Shown: positions 40,934 to 50,280 of the stretch, in pieces | Position numbering within the stretch: position 1 is the stretch's first letter | How the letters are laid out: every line of letters starts with the position of its first letter | DNA from: Actinomycetales bacterium | GTDB taxonomy: Bacteria; Actinomycetota; Actinomycetes; Actinomycetales; Microbacteriaceae | DNA: 64,000 nt | Assembly (NCBI GenBank): GCA_017308515.1 | Contig: JAFKEN010000013.1 | Span: 86,697-150,696, forward strand | Reading direction: 5' to 3' | Program-made: the position numbers and the translations under genes | Notes under the pieces: model-generated | Database searches by the model: none | The model's input: only the letters and a program-made list of their open reading frames with translations | What the model was told of the DNA's origin: nothing

Positions 40934-41509
40934 ATGGCGCGGGATCAGGGAATCGCGCCGCGCGACGAGAGCTTCGACAGTGTCCTCGCGGCGGCGCGCG
41001 TCGGCGCGCCCTGGGCCTGCACCGCGATCTGGCAGGAGTACTCCTCGGCGGTGATGGCGTTCCTCGCCAGCCGCGGCTCGCGCGAGCCGGACGACCTCAC
41101 GAGCGAGGTGTTCCTGGCGGTCTTCGACCGGATCCCCCGCTTCGAGGGCGGCGAACCCCAGCTGCGCAGCTTCATCTTCTCGATCGCGTACCGACGGCTC
41201 GTCGACGAACTCCGGGCGCGCTCCCGCCGCGACGAGCCGACCGCGTGGACGCCGGAGCTCGACCCGCGCGCCGTGGACAGCGCCGAGCGCGACGCCGAGC
41301 GGCGGCTCGGCGACGAGCGCGCCCGTCAGCTGCTCGACGAGCTCGTGCCCGACCAGCGCGACGTCATGGTGCTGCGGATCGTCGCCGATCTCACGGTCGA
41401 GCAGGTCGCCGAGGTGCTCGGCAAGAACGTGGGCGCCGTGAAGGCGTTGCAGCGTCGGGCCCTGGAGAACCTCCGGAAGAAAGTCGCGCCGACCCGTACC
41501 CCTGCGTGA
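40934..41509 (+). CDS. ECF-type RNA polymerase sigma factor
   Basis: 191 aa from ATG 40934. Region 2: MAFLASRGSREPDDLTSEVFLAVFDRIPRFEGG and LRSFIFSIAYRRLVDELRAR; region 4: LLDELVPDQRDVMVLRIVADLTVEQVAEVLGKNVGAVKALQRRAL. No extra domain. The following gene, 24 bases on, encodes a single-span membrane protein with a long exported tail, the usual place for an anti-sigma factor. Confidence 0.92.
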   Translation: MARDQGIAPRDESFDSVLAAARVGAPWACTAIWQEYSSAVMAFLASRGSREPDDLTSEVFLAVFDRIPRFEGGEPQLRSFIFSIAYRRLVDELRARSRRDEPTAWTPELDPRAVDSAERDAERRLGDERARQLLDELVPDQRDVMVLRIVADLTVEQVAEVLGKNVGAVKALQRRALENLRKKVAPTRTPA

Positions 41510-41533
41510 GCCCGCGTCGATAGCGGGAGTGAG

Positions 41534-42436
41534 ATGAGACGGCACCGCATCACCGAGACCGACGCCGATCGGCTGCTCGCCGGGGAGATCCCGGCCGGGC
41601 GGGCCGACGACGCGGCGCTCGCGGATGCCATCGCGCGGTATCGCGCGGCCGTCTCCGTCCCCGTCGTGCGGCCCTCGGCCGCGCTCCGGGAGCGCCTGGA
41701 GCTCGGGGGAGTTCCGGAGGTCTCGATCGAGCAGTCCTCGCGCGCGCCCCATGCCGCGCTCGTGTCCCCGTTCGGGGAGCTCGAGCCCGGCTCCGGCTCG
41801 AGAGGGGCCCGGCGCGCCGTGGGCGGACTGCTCGGAGTGGGCATCGGAGGTCTCCTCCTGCTCGGCGCGGCGGGGGCCGCGGCGGCAGCGGGCGCGGCGG
41901 GAGTGCTCCCGCCCGACCTGCAGGAGGGCTTCGATGCGATCGTCGGCGGGGATCCGGGGGGATCGACGGCCGGCGAGTCGGAATCCGGCGCATCGACGTC
42001 GGATGGCGCGGAGCCGGAGGGCGAGACCGAGGATTCGGTCGAGCCCTCCGGCGCTCCGAGCTCCGCTCCGGTCGGCGTGCCGACCTCGCCGAGCGACCTG
42101 CCGACGAACTTCGGCCAGACCGTCTCCGATGCCGCTCACGACGGCACCCTGACCGGCCGCGAGTTCGGCCGCTGGGTCTCGGAACAGGCCAAGCAGAACG
42201 GCAACCACAACGGAGCCGGCAACGGCAACGGCTCCACCCCCCAGACTTCCGGCGACGCGGACGAGTCCGCGGTCGCCGATGACCCCGGCGCCCCTTCGGG
42301 TGGGGCGGCCGGCGGACCCGACGGGGGCACGTCGGGTTCCACGGGCGGCGCATCGAACGGCGCCGGCAACTCCGGTTCGGGAGGCCCCGGCAAGTCCGGC
42401 GACGCTCCCGGCCAGAACAAGTCCGACAAGGACTAG
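41534..42436 (+). CDS. Probable membrane anti-sigma factor with long Ser/Gly-rich exported tail
   Basis: 300 aa, GGAGTGAG before the ATG. Residues 1-95 are cytosolic and include DADRLLAGEIPAGRADDAALADAI, a helical segment that could bind the sigma factor; no zinc HxxxCxxC motif is present. One membrane span is at about 97-125. The remaining 170 residues are low-complexity Ser/Gly/Glu/Pro/Asn with one short ordered-looking block (NFGQTVSDAAHDGTLTGREF). Assignment as anti-sigma rests on position after the ECF gene and topology. Confidence 0.65.
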   Translation: MRRHRITETDADRLLAGEIPAGRADDAALADAIARYRAAVSVPVVRPSAALRERLELGGVPEVSIEQSSRAPHAALVSPFGELEPGSGSRGARRAVGGLLGVGIGGLLLLGAAGAAAAAGAAGVLPPDLQEGFDAIVGGDPGGSTAGESESGASTSDGAEPEGETEDSVEPSGAPSSAPVGVPTSPSDLPTNFGQTVSDAAHDGTLTGREFGRWVSEQAKQNGNHNGAGNGNGSTPQTSGDADESAVADDPGAPSGGAAGGPDGGTSGSTGGASNGAGNSGSGGPGKSGDAPGQNKSDKD

Positions 42437-42455
42437 CCGGCTCCGGCCTCGCCTC

Positions 42456-42492
42456 GCGAGCGGCGGCACCCCCGAACGGTGCCGCCGCTCGC
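42456..42492. terminator. Strong bidirectional terminator
   Basis: GCGAGCGGCGGCAC (42456-42469) and GTGCCGCCGCTCGC (42479-42492) form a perfect 14-bp stem with a 9-base loop, 20 bases after the plus-strand stop and before the end of the minus-strand antiporter gene. The remaining 100 bases of the gap show nothing else. Confidence 0.75.
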
Positions 42493-42592
42493 CCTTCCGT
42501 TCCGTTCGCGCCGCGGCGAGCGTCCGACCCCCGTCCGCCGAGCGCCCCCTGATCCGCGCTCGGCGGGCGGCGCGCCCCGGGGCGGATCCGGC

Positions 42593-43684
42593 TCAGGGCA
42601 GGATGGCGAGCACCAGGAACGCCGCGAAGATCGCCAGGTGCACGACGCCCTGCAGCCGCGTGCTGCGACCGGGCGCGACGGAGAGCCCCGCGACGAGCAC
42701 GGTCAGCAGGAAGAGCACGATCTGCACCGGTCCGAGCCCGAGCACGAGCGGCATCGGCAGCCAGATGCTCGCGACGGCGATCACGGGGATCGTGAGGCCG
42801 ATCGAGGCGATCGCCGAGCCGATCCCGAGGTTGAGGCTCGTCTGGAGGCGGTCGCGCAGCGCGGCACGGCTCGCGGCCAGCCCCTCGGGCATGAGCACGA
42901 GCAGCGCGATGACGACGCCGACGAAGGTGTTCGGGATGCCGGCCGCCTCGATGCCCGACTCGATCGTCGGCGACACGGCCTTGGCGAGTCCGACGACCGC
43001 GACGAGCGATCCCAGCAGCAGCCCGAGGCTCAGCAGCGCCGCTCGGGTCGAGGGCGGTTCGGCGTGCGCGTTCTCGGAGATCGTCTGCCCGTCGCGGGCG
43101 ACCGGCAGGAAGAAGTCGCGGTGCGCGCGCGTCTGGGTGGCGACGAAGGCGCCGTAGAGCACGAGGCTCGCGACGGCCACGAAGGCGAGCTGGGCGGGGC
43201 TGAATCGCGCCCCCGGTTCGGTGATCGTGAAACTCGGGATCACGAGCGTCAGGGTCGCGAGGGTCGCCACGACCGCGAGCGCGGCGCCCGTGCCCTCCGG
43301 GTTGAACCGCGGCAGCCGGTGGCGACTCGCGGCCAGCAGGAGCGAGAGGCCGACGATGCCGTTGAGCGTGATCATGACCGCCGCGAAGACGGTGTCGCGC
43401 GCGAGGGTGGAGGCGCCCGGCGCGCCGCCGAGCATGAGCGTCACGATGAGCCCGACCTCGATGACGGTGACCGAGACGGCGAGCACGAGCGAGCCGAAGG
43501 GCTCGCCGACCTTGGAGGCCACGACCTCGGCGTGATGCACCGCGGCGAGCACGGCGCCGATGAGCACCACCCCGAGCAGCGCGGCGACGGCGACGGGCGG
43601 CTTGGCGTTCCAGCTGAGCACGAGCGCGAGCAGTGCGAGGGCCGGCACCACGATGACCCAGCTCGCGAGCAGTCGACGGATCAT
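42593..43684 (-). CDS. chaA: Ca2+(Na+)/H+ antiporter, ChaA-like
   Basis: 363 aa, about eleven helices. The two CaCA alpha-repeats are visible: HHAEVVASKVGEPFGSLVLAVSVTVIEVGLIVTLM (alpha-1, with Glu in the helix) and FVGVVIALLVLMPEGLAASRAALRDRLQTSLNLGIGSAIASIGLTIPV (alpha-2). The PEG and G-S-A-I-A-S-I-G motifs match ChaA. Exchanges Ca2+ or Na+/K+ for protons at the membrane. Monocistronic. Confidence 0.88.
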   Translation of the reverse strand: MIRRLLASWVIVVPALALLALVLSWNAKPPVAVAALLGVVLIGAVLAAVHHAEVVASKVGEPFGSLVLAVSVTVIEVGLIVTLMLGGAPGASTLARDTVFAAVMITLNGIVGLSLLLAASRHRLPRFNPEGTGAALAVVATLATLTLVIPSFTITEPGARFSPAQLAFVAVASLVLYGAFVATQTRAHRDFFLPVARDGQTISENAHAEPPSTRAALLSLGLLLGSLVAVVGLAKAVSPTIESGIEAAGIPNTFVGVVIALLVLMPEGLAASRAALRDRLQTSLNLGIGSAIASIGLTIPVIAVASIWLPMPLVLGLGPVQIVLFLLTVLVAGLSVAPGRSTRLQGVVHLAIFAAFLVLAILP

Positions 43685-43807
43685 GCGGCCTCCCGGTCAC
43701 TCCGTGCGGTCCTCACGCTACCGGAGCGCCCCTGGGCGACCCCGGTGCGCCCGGACCCGTGCGCACGACGCGGAACGCGGTCGCGCGTGGTGGGGGTCGA
43801 GCCGGTG

Positions 43808-44719
43808 TCAGCCGCCGGAGCGGCGGCCGGATCCGCCCGCCGGGCGCAGCCGCAGGTAGCGGTCGTTGCCCTCGACGCGGGTCTCGGCGAGGTTGCCGCG
43901 GCTCTTCACGAACTCGTGGAAGCTCGGGTAGCCGAGCGCCTTCTCGCTGAACGAGGGGTTGAGGCGGCGGATCTGCGACTTCACTCCGCCCGCGTGCAGC
44001 CACTCCGCCTCGTTCTTGGCGTGGCCGAGCTCGAGGGCCCGCACGAGCAGCCGGGTCGCCTCGCGGTCGCTGATCTTCGCGGGCGCCGCGTCCTCGTCGG
44101 GCGCCTCCTCGGGCGCGCGCTCGGGCTCCTCCGGCTGCGCCTCGGGGGCCTCCGGCAGCACGTCGTCGTACGACTCGTACTCGTCGCACGCGGCGATGAG
44201 CGCGGGGCTCGTGCCGCCCGCGACCCCGAGCCCGACGACGAAGCGTCCGAGGCGCTTGCAGCGCTGGGCGAGCGCGATGTAGTCGGAGTCGCCCGCGACG
44301 ATGACGACGTGCGTGACGTCGGGCAGGCGGAACAGATCCTCGAGCACGTCGACCGCGAGGCGGATGTCGGCACCGTTCTTGAGCGCCCGGCTCACCGGGA
44401 ACAGCTGGGTGAGATCCACTGCGCGGTCGACGAGCTGGCGGCGGTAGCTCGCGTTGGCGGGGTAGGACCAGTCGGCGTAGGCGCGGCTGACGGCGATGGT
44501 GCCGAAGGAGGAGGCGAACTCGAGGATCGCGCCGAGGTCGAGCGTCGCCGCGGTCAGGCGCTTGGCGACGTCGCCGGTGCCGCCGGCCGCGGTGGGCAGG
44601 GCGGCGCGCGCGTTGTCCTTGTGCCACTGGCCCTTGCCGTGCAGCTGCTCGTAGCGCGAGATGACGATGTTGTCGAAGTCGAGGTAGACCGCGACGCGCG
44701 GCGAGGGATCGGCGGCCAT
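43808..44719 (-). CDS. NYN-domain ribonuclease-like protein with C-terminal LOTUS/OST-HTH domain
   Basis: 303 aa. VAVYLDFDNIVIS (Asp14, Asp16) and VVIVAGDSDYIALA (GDSD) give the metal-binding acids of the NYN/PIN-like fold (LabA/MARF1 type). A Glu/Pro-rich linker (about 190-215) leads to an OST-HTH domain: ISDREATRLLVRALELGHA, then RRLNPSFSEKALGYPSFHEFV and DRYLRL, which binds RNA. Probably cuts or processes structured RNA in the cytosol; target unknown. It is divergent from the two-component genes by 80 bases. Confidence 0.87.
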   Translation of the reverse strand: MAADPSPRVAVYLDFDNIVISRYEQLHGKGQWHKDNARAALPTAAGGTGDVAKRLTAATLDLGAILEFASSFGTIAVSRAYADWSYPANASYRRQLVDRAVDLTQLFPVSRALKNGADIRLAVDVLEDLFRLPDVTHVVIVAGDSDYIALAQRCKRLGRFVVGLGVAGGTSPALIAACDEYESYDDVLPEAPEAQPEEPERAPEEAPDEDAAPAKISDREATRLLVRALELGHAKNEAEWLHAGGVKSQIRRLNPSFSEKALGYPSFHEFVKSRGNLAETRVEGNDRYLRLRPAGGSGRRSGG

Positions 44720-44799
44720 GCCTCGAGGCTACGCCCCGGCCGCCCCGGCGCTCGCGTGGCGCACAGACGATGCATAGGATCCGGCGGTTCACTGTCGCC

Positions 44800-45534
44800 A
44801 TGAGCATCCCCGCGCCCGCCCCCCGCCTCGCGCGCCCCGACGGATCCCCGGTGCGCGCGCTCGTCGTCGACGACGAGCCGAGCCTCGGCGACCTGCTGCG
44901 CATGGCGCTGCGCTCCGAGGGCTGGGAGGCGCGCGTCGCCGCCGACGGCCAGAGCGCGCTGCGCCTCGCGCGCGAGTTCAAGCCCGACGTCATCGTGCTC
45001 GACGTCATGCTGCCCGACCTCACCGGCCTCCAGGTGCTGCAGCGGCTGCGCGCGAACGGCGACGACGCACCCGTGCTGTTCCTCACCGCGAAGGACAGCG
45101 TCGACGACCGGATCGCCGGCCTCACCGCGGGCGGCGACGACTACGTCACGAAGCCCTTCAGCCTCGAGGAGGTGGTGGCGCGCCTGCGCGGCCTCGTGCG
45201 CCGCACGCTCGCCGTCGGCTCCGACGAGGGACCGGTGCTGCAGGTGGGCGACCTCACCCTCGACGAGGAGAGCTACGAGGTCAGCCGGGCGGGCACACCG
45301 ATCGAGCTCACCGCGACCGAGTTCGAGCTGCTGCGCTTCCTCATGCGCAACCCGCGCCGGGTGCTCAGTCGCGAGCAGATCCTCGACCGGGTCTGGAGCT
45401 ACGACTACGGCGGGCGCTCGAGCATCGTCGAGCTCTACATCTCCTACCTGCGCAAGAAGGTCGACAGCCTCGGCGAGCCGATGATCCACACGGTGCGCAC
45501 GGTCGGCTACGTGCTCAAGCCGGCCGCGTCGTGA
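44800..45534 (+). CDS. OmpR/PhoB-type response regulator
   Basis: 244 aa from ATG 44800 (ATG 44770 in frame is possible). Receiver: LVVDDEPSLGDLL (acidic pair), VIVLDVMLPD with phospho-acceptor Asp68, LFLTAK and VTKPF switch residues. C-terminal winged helix: ELTATEFELLRFLMRNPRRVLSREQILDRVW with YGGRSSIVELYISYLRKKVD, as in the MprA/TcrA-like group. Its stop overlaps the GTG of the sensor kinase gene (GTGA). Confidence 0.92.
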   Translation: MSIPAPAPRLARPDGSPVRALVVDDEPSLGDLLRMALRSEGWEARVAADGQSALRLAREFKPDVIVLDVMLPDLTGLQVLQRLRANGDDAPVLFLTAKDSVDDRIAGLTAGGDDYVTKPFSLEEVVARLRGLVRRTLAVGSDEGPVLQVGDLTLDEESYEVSRAGTPIELTATEFELLRFLMRNPRRVLSREQILDRVWSYDYGGRSSIVELYISYLRKKVDSLGEPMIHTVRTVGYVLKPAAS

Positions 45535-47088
45535 CGGTCGCGGCGGGGCGCGACGACGCCGCGCCCGACCTCGCGCCGGAGCCGCGGCGCAGGCGGCGCT
45601 GGTCGCTGCGCGCCCGCCTCGTGCTGGGCATCGTCCGGCCAGGTGAACGAGATGTCGCAGCGCACCGCGCGCATCCTCACCGGTCAGAACGTGCCCGGCA
45701 CTCCCGGCGTGTCCGACGGCGACGGCGACCACGACCCGCCCCCGGTCGACGAGCTGCTGCCGGCGCAACGGGCCGGGGCGATCGGCGTCGTGGTGGTCGG
45801 CTCCACGGTCGCGGGCGGCTACCTGGGCGACGCGGGGCAGGAGGAGAACCTCACCGCGGATCAACTGCGCACCCTCGCGGCGATCCCGCCCGGTGCGGGG
45901 CCCGTCGATGCCGAGCTCGGCGGATCCCTCGGCGACTACCGCGCGTCCGCGCGCGAGCTGCCCGACGGCTCGGTCGTCGTCGTCGCGCTCTCGCTCGGCG
46001 AGGTGGACGAGACCGTGGGCCAGCTCGGCGCCATCATCGGCGGGGTCAGCGTCGCGGCACTGCTGCTGGCCGTGCTGCTCGGCGCCGCGGTCGTGCGCCT
46101 CGCCCTGCGCCCGCTCGACCGGGTGGTCGCGACCGCGAGCCGGGTCAGCCGGCTCGATCTCGCGGAGGGCGCGCCCTCGATGCCCGACCGGGTTCCCGAG
46201 GAGGACGCCGACGGGGCGACCGAGGTCGGCCGCGTGGGGGAGGCGCTCAACCAGCTGCTGGGCAACGTGGAGTCGGCCCTCAGCGCCCGCCACGCGAGCG
46301 AGGCGAAGCTGCGCCGCTTCGTGGCCGACGCGAGTCACGAACTGCGCACGCCGCTCGCCTCGATCCGCGGCTACAGCGAGTTCGTGCGCCGCGACGCGGG
46401 CGACCTCGACCCGGACGTGCAGCGCTCGCTCGAGCGGATCGACTCCGAATCGCAGCGGATGACCGTGATCGTCGAGGACCTGCTGCTGCTCGCCCGGCTC
46501 GACGCGGGCCCGGCCATCGCGCGCGAGCCCGTCGATCTCGCGCTGCTCGTCGCCGACGCCGTGAGCGACGCGTACGCCGCGGGCCCCGACCACCGGTGGG
46601 AGCTCGACCTCGAGGGCGAGGAGGTGCCGGTGATCGGCGACCGGGTGCGGCTGCACCAGGCCGTCGCGAACCTGCTCGCCAACGCTCGTACCCATACGCC
46701 CCCAGGCACCACCGTCGTCACGGGCGTCGTGGCCCGCGACGGACTCGCGCGCGTGACGGTCGTGGATGACGGGCCCGGCATCCCGCCGGAGCTGCAGCCC
46801 CGCCTCTTCGAGCGCTTCGTGCGCGGCGACGACAGCCGCGCGCGGATCGCGGGTGCGGCCTCCGGCGGGAGCACGGGACTCGGGCTCGCGATCGTGCGCG
46901 CGATCGTGCAGGCGCACGGCGGCTCGGTCGAGGTCGCGAGCGAGCCGGGCCGCACGGCCTTCACGATCGAGCTGCCCCTCGACGACCCGCTCGAGCCGCC
47001 GGGGGCGGCCACCGCGAGCCGGACCGCGACGCCGGGCGCGGCGGAACTTCCGGCGGACGAGTCCTCGGGGCGCCCGGACGCCGGCTAG
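45531..47088 (+). pseudogene. Sensor histidine kinase with frame-changing deletion of TM1
   Basis: The expected N-terminus (GTG 45531, basic EPRRRRRRWSLRARLVLGIV) ends at about 45633 just as TM1 should begin. The rest continues in another frame from about 45640 (QVNEMSQRTARIL) to 47088, so TM1 and flanking residues are missing and the frame is broken. The remaining part is intact: sensor loop, TM2 (IGGVSVAALLLAVLLGAAVV), HAMP, DHp with SHELRTPL, N box VANLLANARTHTPP and G boxes DDGPGIPPE and STGLGLAIVRA. Restart at GTG 45643 would give a 481-aa one-span kinase with its sensor region wrongly placed. Assembly collapse is the alternative. Confidence 0.83.
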
Positions 47089-48920
47089 GCGCCGAGGGCC
47101 GGCGGCGGCCCGTCGAGCACGCCGATCCAGAGCCCGTCGCGGGCTCGGGACGCCGCGACCGCGAGGTCGCGCCGTGCGCGCGCCCAGGCGTCGAGCGGAT
47201 CCCGCGAGGGATCGGGGGCCGGCCCGAGCAGCGCCGCGGGCGCCCCGGTGACGAGCACCTGCCCGAACTCCCGGCCGACGGCGCTCGCGACGGTGCCGAC
47301 GCGGATCGCCGGCTCCCCGGCGCTCTCGTCGGCGAGCGGTGCCACGGGCGCGCCGAGGCCGGCGAGCGCGACCATCGCCTCGCGGGCGCCGTCGAGCTCG
47401 AGGGCGAGCACCGCGATCCCCGCCGGATCGGCCCCCGCGGCGAGGAGGTTATCCAGGCGCGCGCGGAGGGCCGTGTCGCGCTCGGCGCGGTGGGCGAAGC
47501 GCAGCAGCACGGGCGGCTCGCCCGAGCGGACCGCTCGCGGACGCGCGCCGAGGGTCGCGGGCAGCAGGCTCTCGACGACCGCGAGGATCTGGGCGGTGCC
47601 CCGGTAGTCGACATCGAGCTCGGCGACGCGGTCGGCGACCGCGATGCCGGCCTCGGCGAGGGCCTCGCCCGCACGGGGTCCGCGGCTCGGATCCGCCAGC
47701 AGCAGCAGGCCGTCGGGGCGGTCCCCGACGAGCGCGTGCAGCAGCCGCAGCGCGTGCGGGCCGACGTCGTGCGCCTCGTCGACGACGATCGCGGCGAAGG
47801 GGGCGATCCCCGTCGACCGCACGAGGGGGAGCGCCGCGGCGATCAGACCGTCCGGGTCGGCGACCCCGTGCGCCGCGAGCGTCGCCTCGTCGGCGGGGTC
47901 CCGCTCGCCGGTCCGAGTGAGGAGGTCACCCGCCAGCGCGGCGACGCTGCGGAACACCACCCACTCGCCGAGGTCGGGGGCGATCGTCGCGAAGCGCGCC
48001 GCGAGGCTGCGGACGAGCGGTCCGGAGGGGCCGGTGACGAGCACTCGGCCGCCGCCGCGCGCGAGGTGCGCCGCGCGGTGCAGGCCGATGAGGCTCTTGC
48101 CGGTGCCGGATCCGCCGACCACCAGCGCGGGGCCCTCGGCGTCGCGGCGCACCAGGCGGGCCTGCCGTGCGTCGAGGAAGGCGGTGCCGGGCTCGGGGCG
48201 GGCGCGCATGCCGTGCTCGAGCAGGTCGAGCAGGCGCGCGGGGTCGAGACCGTCGGTCGCGGCGACGGCGCGCGCGCTCTCGCGCGACGGCAGCAGCGCG
48301 CCCGCCGTCGCGTGCGGCGAGCCGATGACGCCGATCGGCCCGGTGATCACCGGTGGGAAGAGCTGCTCGAGCCGGGCGCGCACGGTGGCCACCTGCACCG
48401 CCGACAGCCGGGCCCCCGCGCCCGCGACGAGCGCGACCACCGCCGCCTCGCCGAGCAGACGCACGCCGTACAGCTCGGCGCGCACCTCGGGCGCGCGCAG
48501 CAGAGCGATGAGGGCGTGCACCTCGCCGGCGGGCAGTCCCACGTCGGCGAGCTCGCCCTGTACCAGGTAGGCGAGGTCGGCGATGCGGGCGATCTCGTCG
48601 CTCGCGTCGGCTCCGTCGTGAAGCACCCGGCCCTCGCGCACGGCGACCTCGCTCCAGTCGCGCACGTCGAGCAGGAACACCCCGCCCGGGCCGACGAGCA
48701 CGGCGTCGACCCCCGCCGGGGCGCCGCCCGCGCGGCGGCGGTCGGCCAGCAGCGTGTAGCCGAGGGGCTCGAGCTCGATCAGCGTGCGGGTCAGGCGGCG
48801 TTCGCTCGCCCCGGAGGCGGCGAAGGCGCGCGCGAGCTGCGCGCCGACTCCGGCGAGTCGGGCGTGCTCCTCCACGGTCAGGCCGCGCCCGTCCGTGTCG
48901 TGCGCCATTCCGGTGGGCAC
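47085..48920 (-). CDS. Degenerate NERD-UvrD helicase paralogue
   Basis: 611 aa from GTG 48920, which has AGGAGG 5 bases upstream; ATG 48908 is poorer. Same order as the helicase at 450-2603. In the NERD-like part VDAVLVGPGGVFLLDVRDW the key Lys of DxK is Arg. Walker A GGSGTGKS is intact, motif II is VVDEAHD, motif V is weakened (VGTVASAVGREF) and motif VI is VAASRARDGLWIG instead of TRAR. About 100 residues of the helicase 1B/2B region are missing. It may bind ATP but probably is not a processive helicase. Its TAG stop overlaps the kinase stop in CTAG. Confidence 0.8.
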   Translation of the reverse strand: MPTGMAHDTDGRGLTVEEHARLAGVGAQLARAFAASGASERRLTRTLIELEPLGYTLLADRRRAGGAPAGVDAVLVGPGGVFLLDVRDWSEVAVREGRVLHDGADASDEIARIADLAYLVQGELADVGLPAGEVHALIALLRAPEVRAELYGVRLLGEAAVVALVAGAGARLSAVQVATVRARLEQLFPPVITGPIGVIGSPHATAGALLPSRESARAVAATDGLDPARLLDLLEHGMRARPEPGTAFLDARQARLVRRDAEGPALVVGGSGTGKSLIGLHRAAHLARGGGRVLVTGPSGPLVRSLAARFATIAPDLGEWVVFRSVAALAGDLLTRTGERDPADEATLAAHGVADPDGLIAAALPLVRSTGIAPFAAIVVDEAHDVGPHALRLLHALVGDRPDGLLLLADPSRGPRAGEALAEAGIAVADRVAELDVDYRGTAQILAVVESLLPATLGARPRAVRSGEPPVLLRFAHRAERDTALRARLDNLLAAGADPAGIAVLALELDGAREAMVALAGLGAPVAPLADESAGEPAIRVGTVASAVGREFGQVLVTGAPAALLGPAPDPSRDPLDAWARARRDLAVAASRARDGLWIGVLDGPPPALGA

Positions 48921-49077
48921 GCGTCCCTCCTGTCGGGGCGCGGCCCCCCGACCGCGTCCTGCGCCCATGGTGGCGGAGTCGGAGGATCCTCACGATTCCC
49001 CGTTCGGGGAACTCCCCGAACGGGGGCGGCGCACGCTGCCCGGCGGAGCAGCGGTCGCTCGATCTACGCTCGGGAGC

Positions 49078-49719
49078 GTGCGGATCCTGCTCTACGGCCT
49101 GACCGGCTACACCGGTGTCAACATCGCGCGCGAGGCGGCCGCCCGCGGGCACGAGGTGATCGGGGTCGCCCGGCACAGCGCCGAGGGGGAGCTGCCCGAG
49201 GGGGTCACCGCGGTGGTGGGCGACGTGCGCGACGCCGAGACGGCCCGCGCCTGGGCGCGCGACGTCGACGCGATCCTCATGGCGACCCAGCCGCTGCTCG
49301 ACGACGGGGGTACCCTGCTCGACGCGCTGCCCGGCCTGCTCGCCGCCGCCGAATCCTCGGGGGCTCGCCTGGGCTACATCGGCGGCGCGGCCTCCCTGCA
49401 CTGGGAGGAGGGTGGTCCGATGCTGCTCGACCTCGGCTTCCCCGAGGAGTGGAAGCCCGCCGCCCGCGTGCACGTCGACGTGCTGCGGGCTCTGCGCGAG
49501 AGCGACACGACGGCCGACTGGTTCTTCCTCAGCCCGCCCGAGATCTACGGATCGCACACTCCCGGCACCCGCACCGGCGCGTACCGGCTGGGCACCGACC
49601 TCGCCGTGCAGGACTCCCGCGGGCGCTCCCGCATCGGAGGCGAGGATCTCGCGATCGCGGTGCTCGACGAGCTCGAGACCCCGCGGCACCACCGGATGCG
49701 CTTCACCGTCGGCTACTGA
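49078..49719 (+). CDS. NAD(P)-binding protein, NmrA/atypical SDR-like
   Basis: 213 aa, GTG start. ILLYGLTGYTGVNIAREAAARGHEV has the GxxGxxG motif in the form GLTGYTG; VVGDVRD and LGYIGGAASL follow the atypical SDR pattern seen in YwnB/NmrA-like proteins. WFFLSPPEIYG replaces the catalytic Tyr-x-x-x-Lys. Reductase or sensor function unknown. First gene of the block that continues with the antiporter. Confidence 0.82.
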   Translation: MRILLYGLTGYTGVNIAREAAARGHEVIGVARHSAEGELPEGVTAVVGDVRDAETARAWARDVDAILMATQPLLDDGGTLLDALPGLLAAAESSGARLGYIGGAASLHWEEGGPMLLDLGFPEEWKPAARVHVDVLRALRESDTTADWFFLSPPEIYGSHTPGTRTGAYRLGTDLAVQDSRGRSRIGGEDLAIAVLDELETPRHHRMRFTVGY

Positions 49720-49768
49720 GCGTCGAGCCTCGCCCGGCCCTCGGCACCCGCCCCCTAGGCTGGGGCGC

Positions 49769-50260
49769 ATGTCGGCGCGCATCGAGAAGATCGACCTGCC
49801 CGGGATCGGAACCCGCCACGACCTGCTGACCGACTCGGGCCGCCGCATCGGCGTGCTCTCGCACCGCAGCGGGCAGCGGCAGCTCGCGATCTTCGACGCC
49901 CACGACCCCGACGCCGCGACCGAGACGGTCGACCTCACCGAGGCCGAGGCGGTGGGTCTGGCCGACATGCTCGGCGCGTCGGTCATGCTCGGCCAGCTCG
50001 CCCAGATCGGCACCCAGGTCGCGGGGCTGTTCACCGAGCAGCTCGTGCTGCCGGCCACGAGCCCCTACGCCGGGGGCGTGCTCGGCGACACGCAGGCGCG
50101 CACCCGCACCAAGACCTCCATCGTCGGCATCGTGCGCGGCTCGGAGATCATCCCCTCCCCGACGCCGGTGACGCCCCTGCACGCGGGGGACACCATCATC
50201 GCGGTCGGCACCCGGTCCGGCCTCGAGGCGCTCGCGCTCCTCCTCGACCGAGGCGCCTGA
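49769..50260 (+). CDS. khtT: KhtT-like regulatory subunit with TrkA-C domain
   Basis: 163 aa. The N-terminal half (EKIDLPGIGTRHDLLTDSG with RIGVLSHRSGQRQL) matches the KhtT N-domain. The C-terminal RCK_C/TrkA-C domain reads SIVGIVRGSEIIPSPTPVTPLHAGDTIIAVGTRSGLEAL. In Bacillus the KhtT subunit gates the KhtU K+/H+ antiporter in response to pH and c-di-AMP; the next gene, 20 bases on, encodes that antiporter. Confidence 0.85.
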   Translation: MSARIEKIDLPGIGTRHDLLTDSGRRIGVLSHRSGQRQLAIFDAHDPDAATETVDLTEAEAVGLADMLGASVMLGQLAQIGTQVAGLFTEQLVLPATSPYAGGVLGDTQARTRTKTSIVGIVRGSEIIPSPTPVTPLHAGDTIIAVGTRSGLEALALLLDRGA

Positions 50261-50280
50261 CCCGAGGAGCGCGGCCCGCC

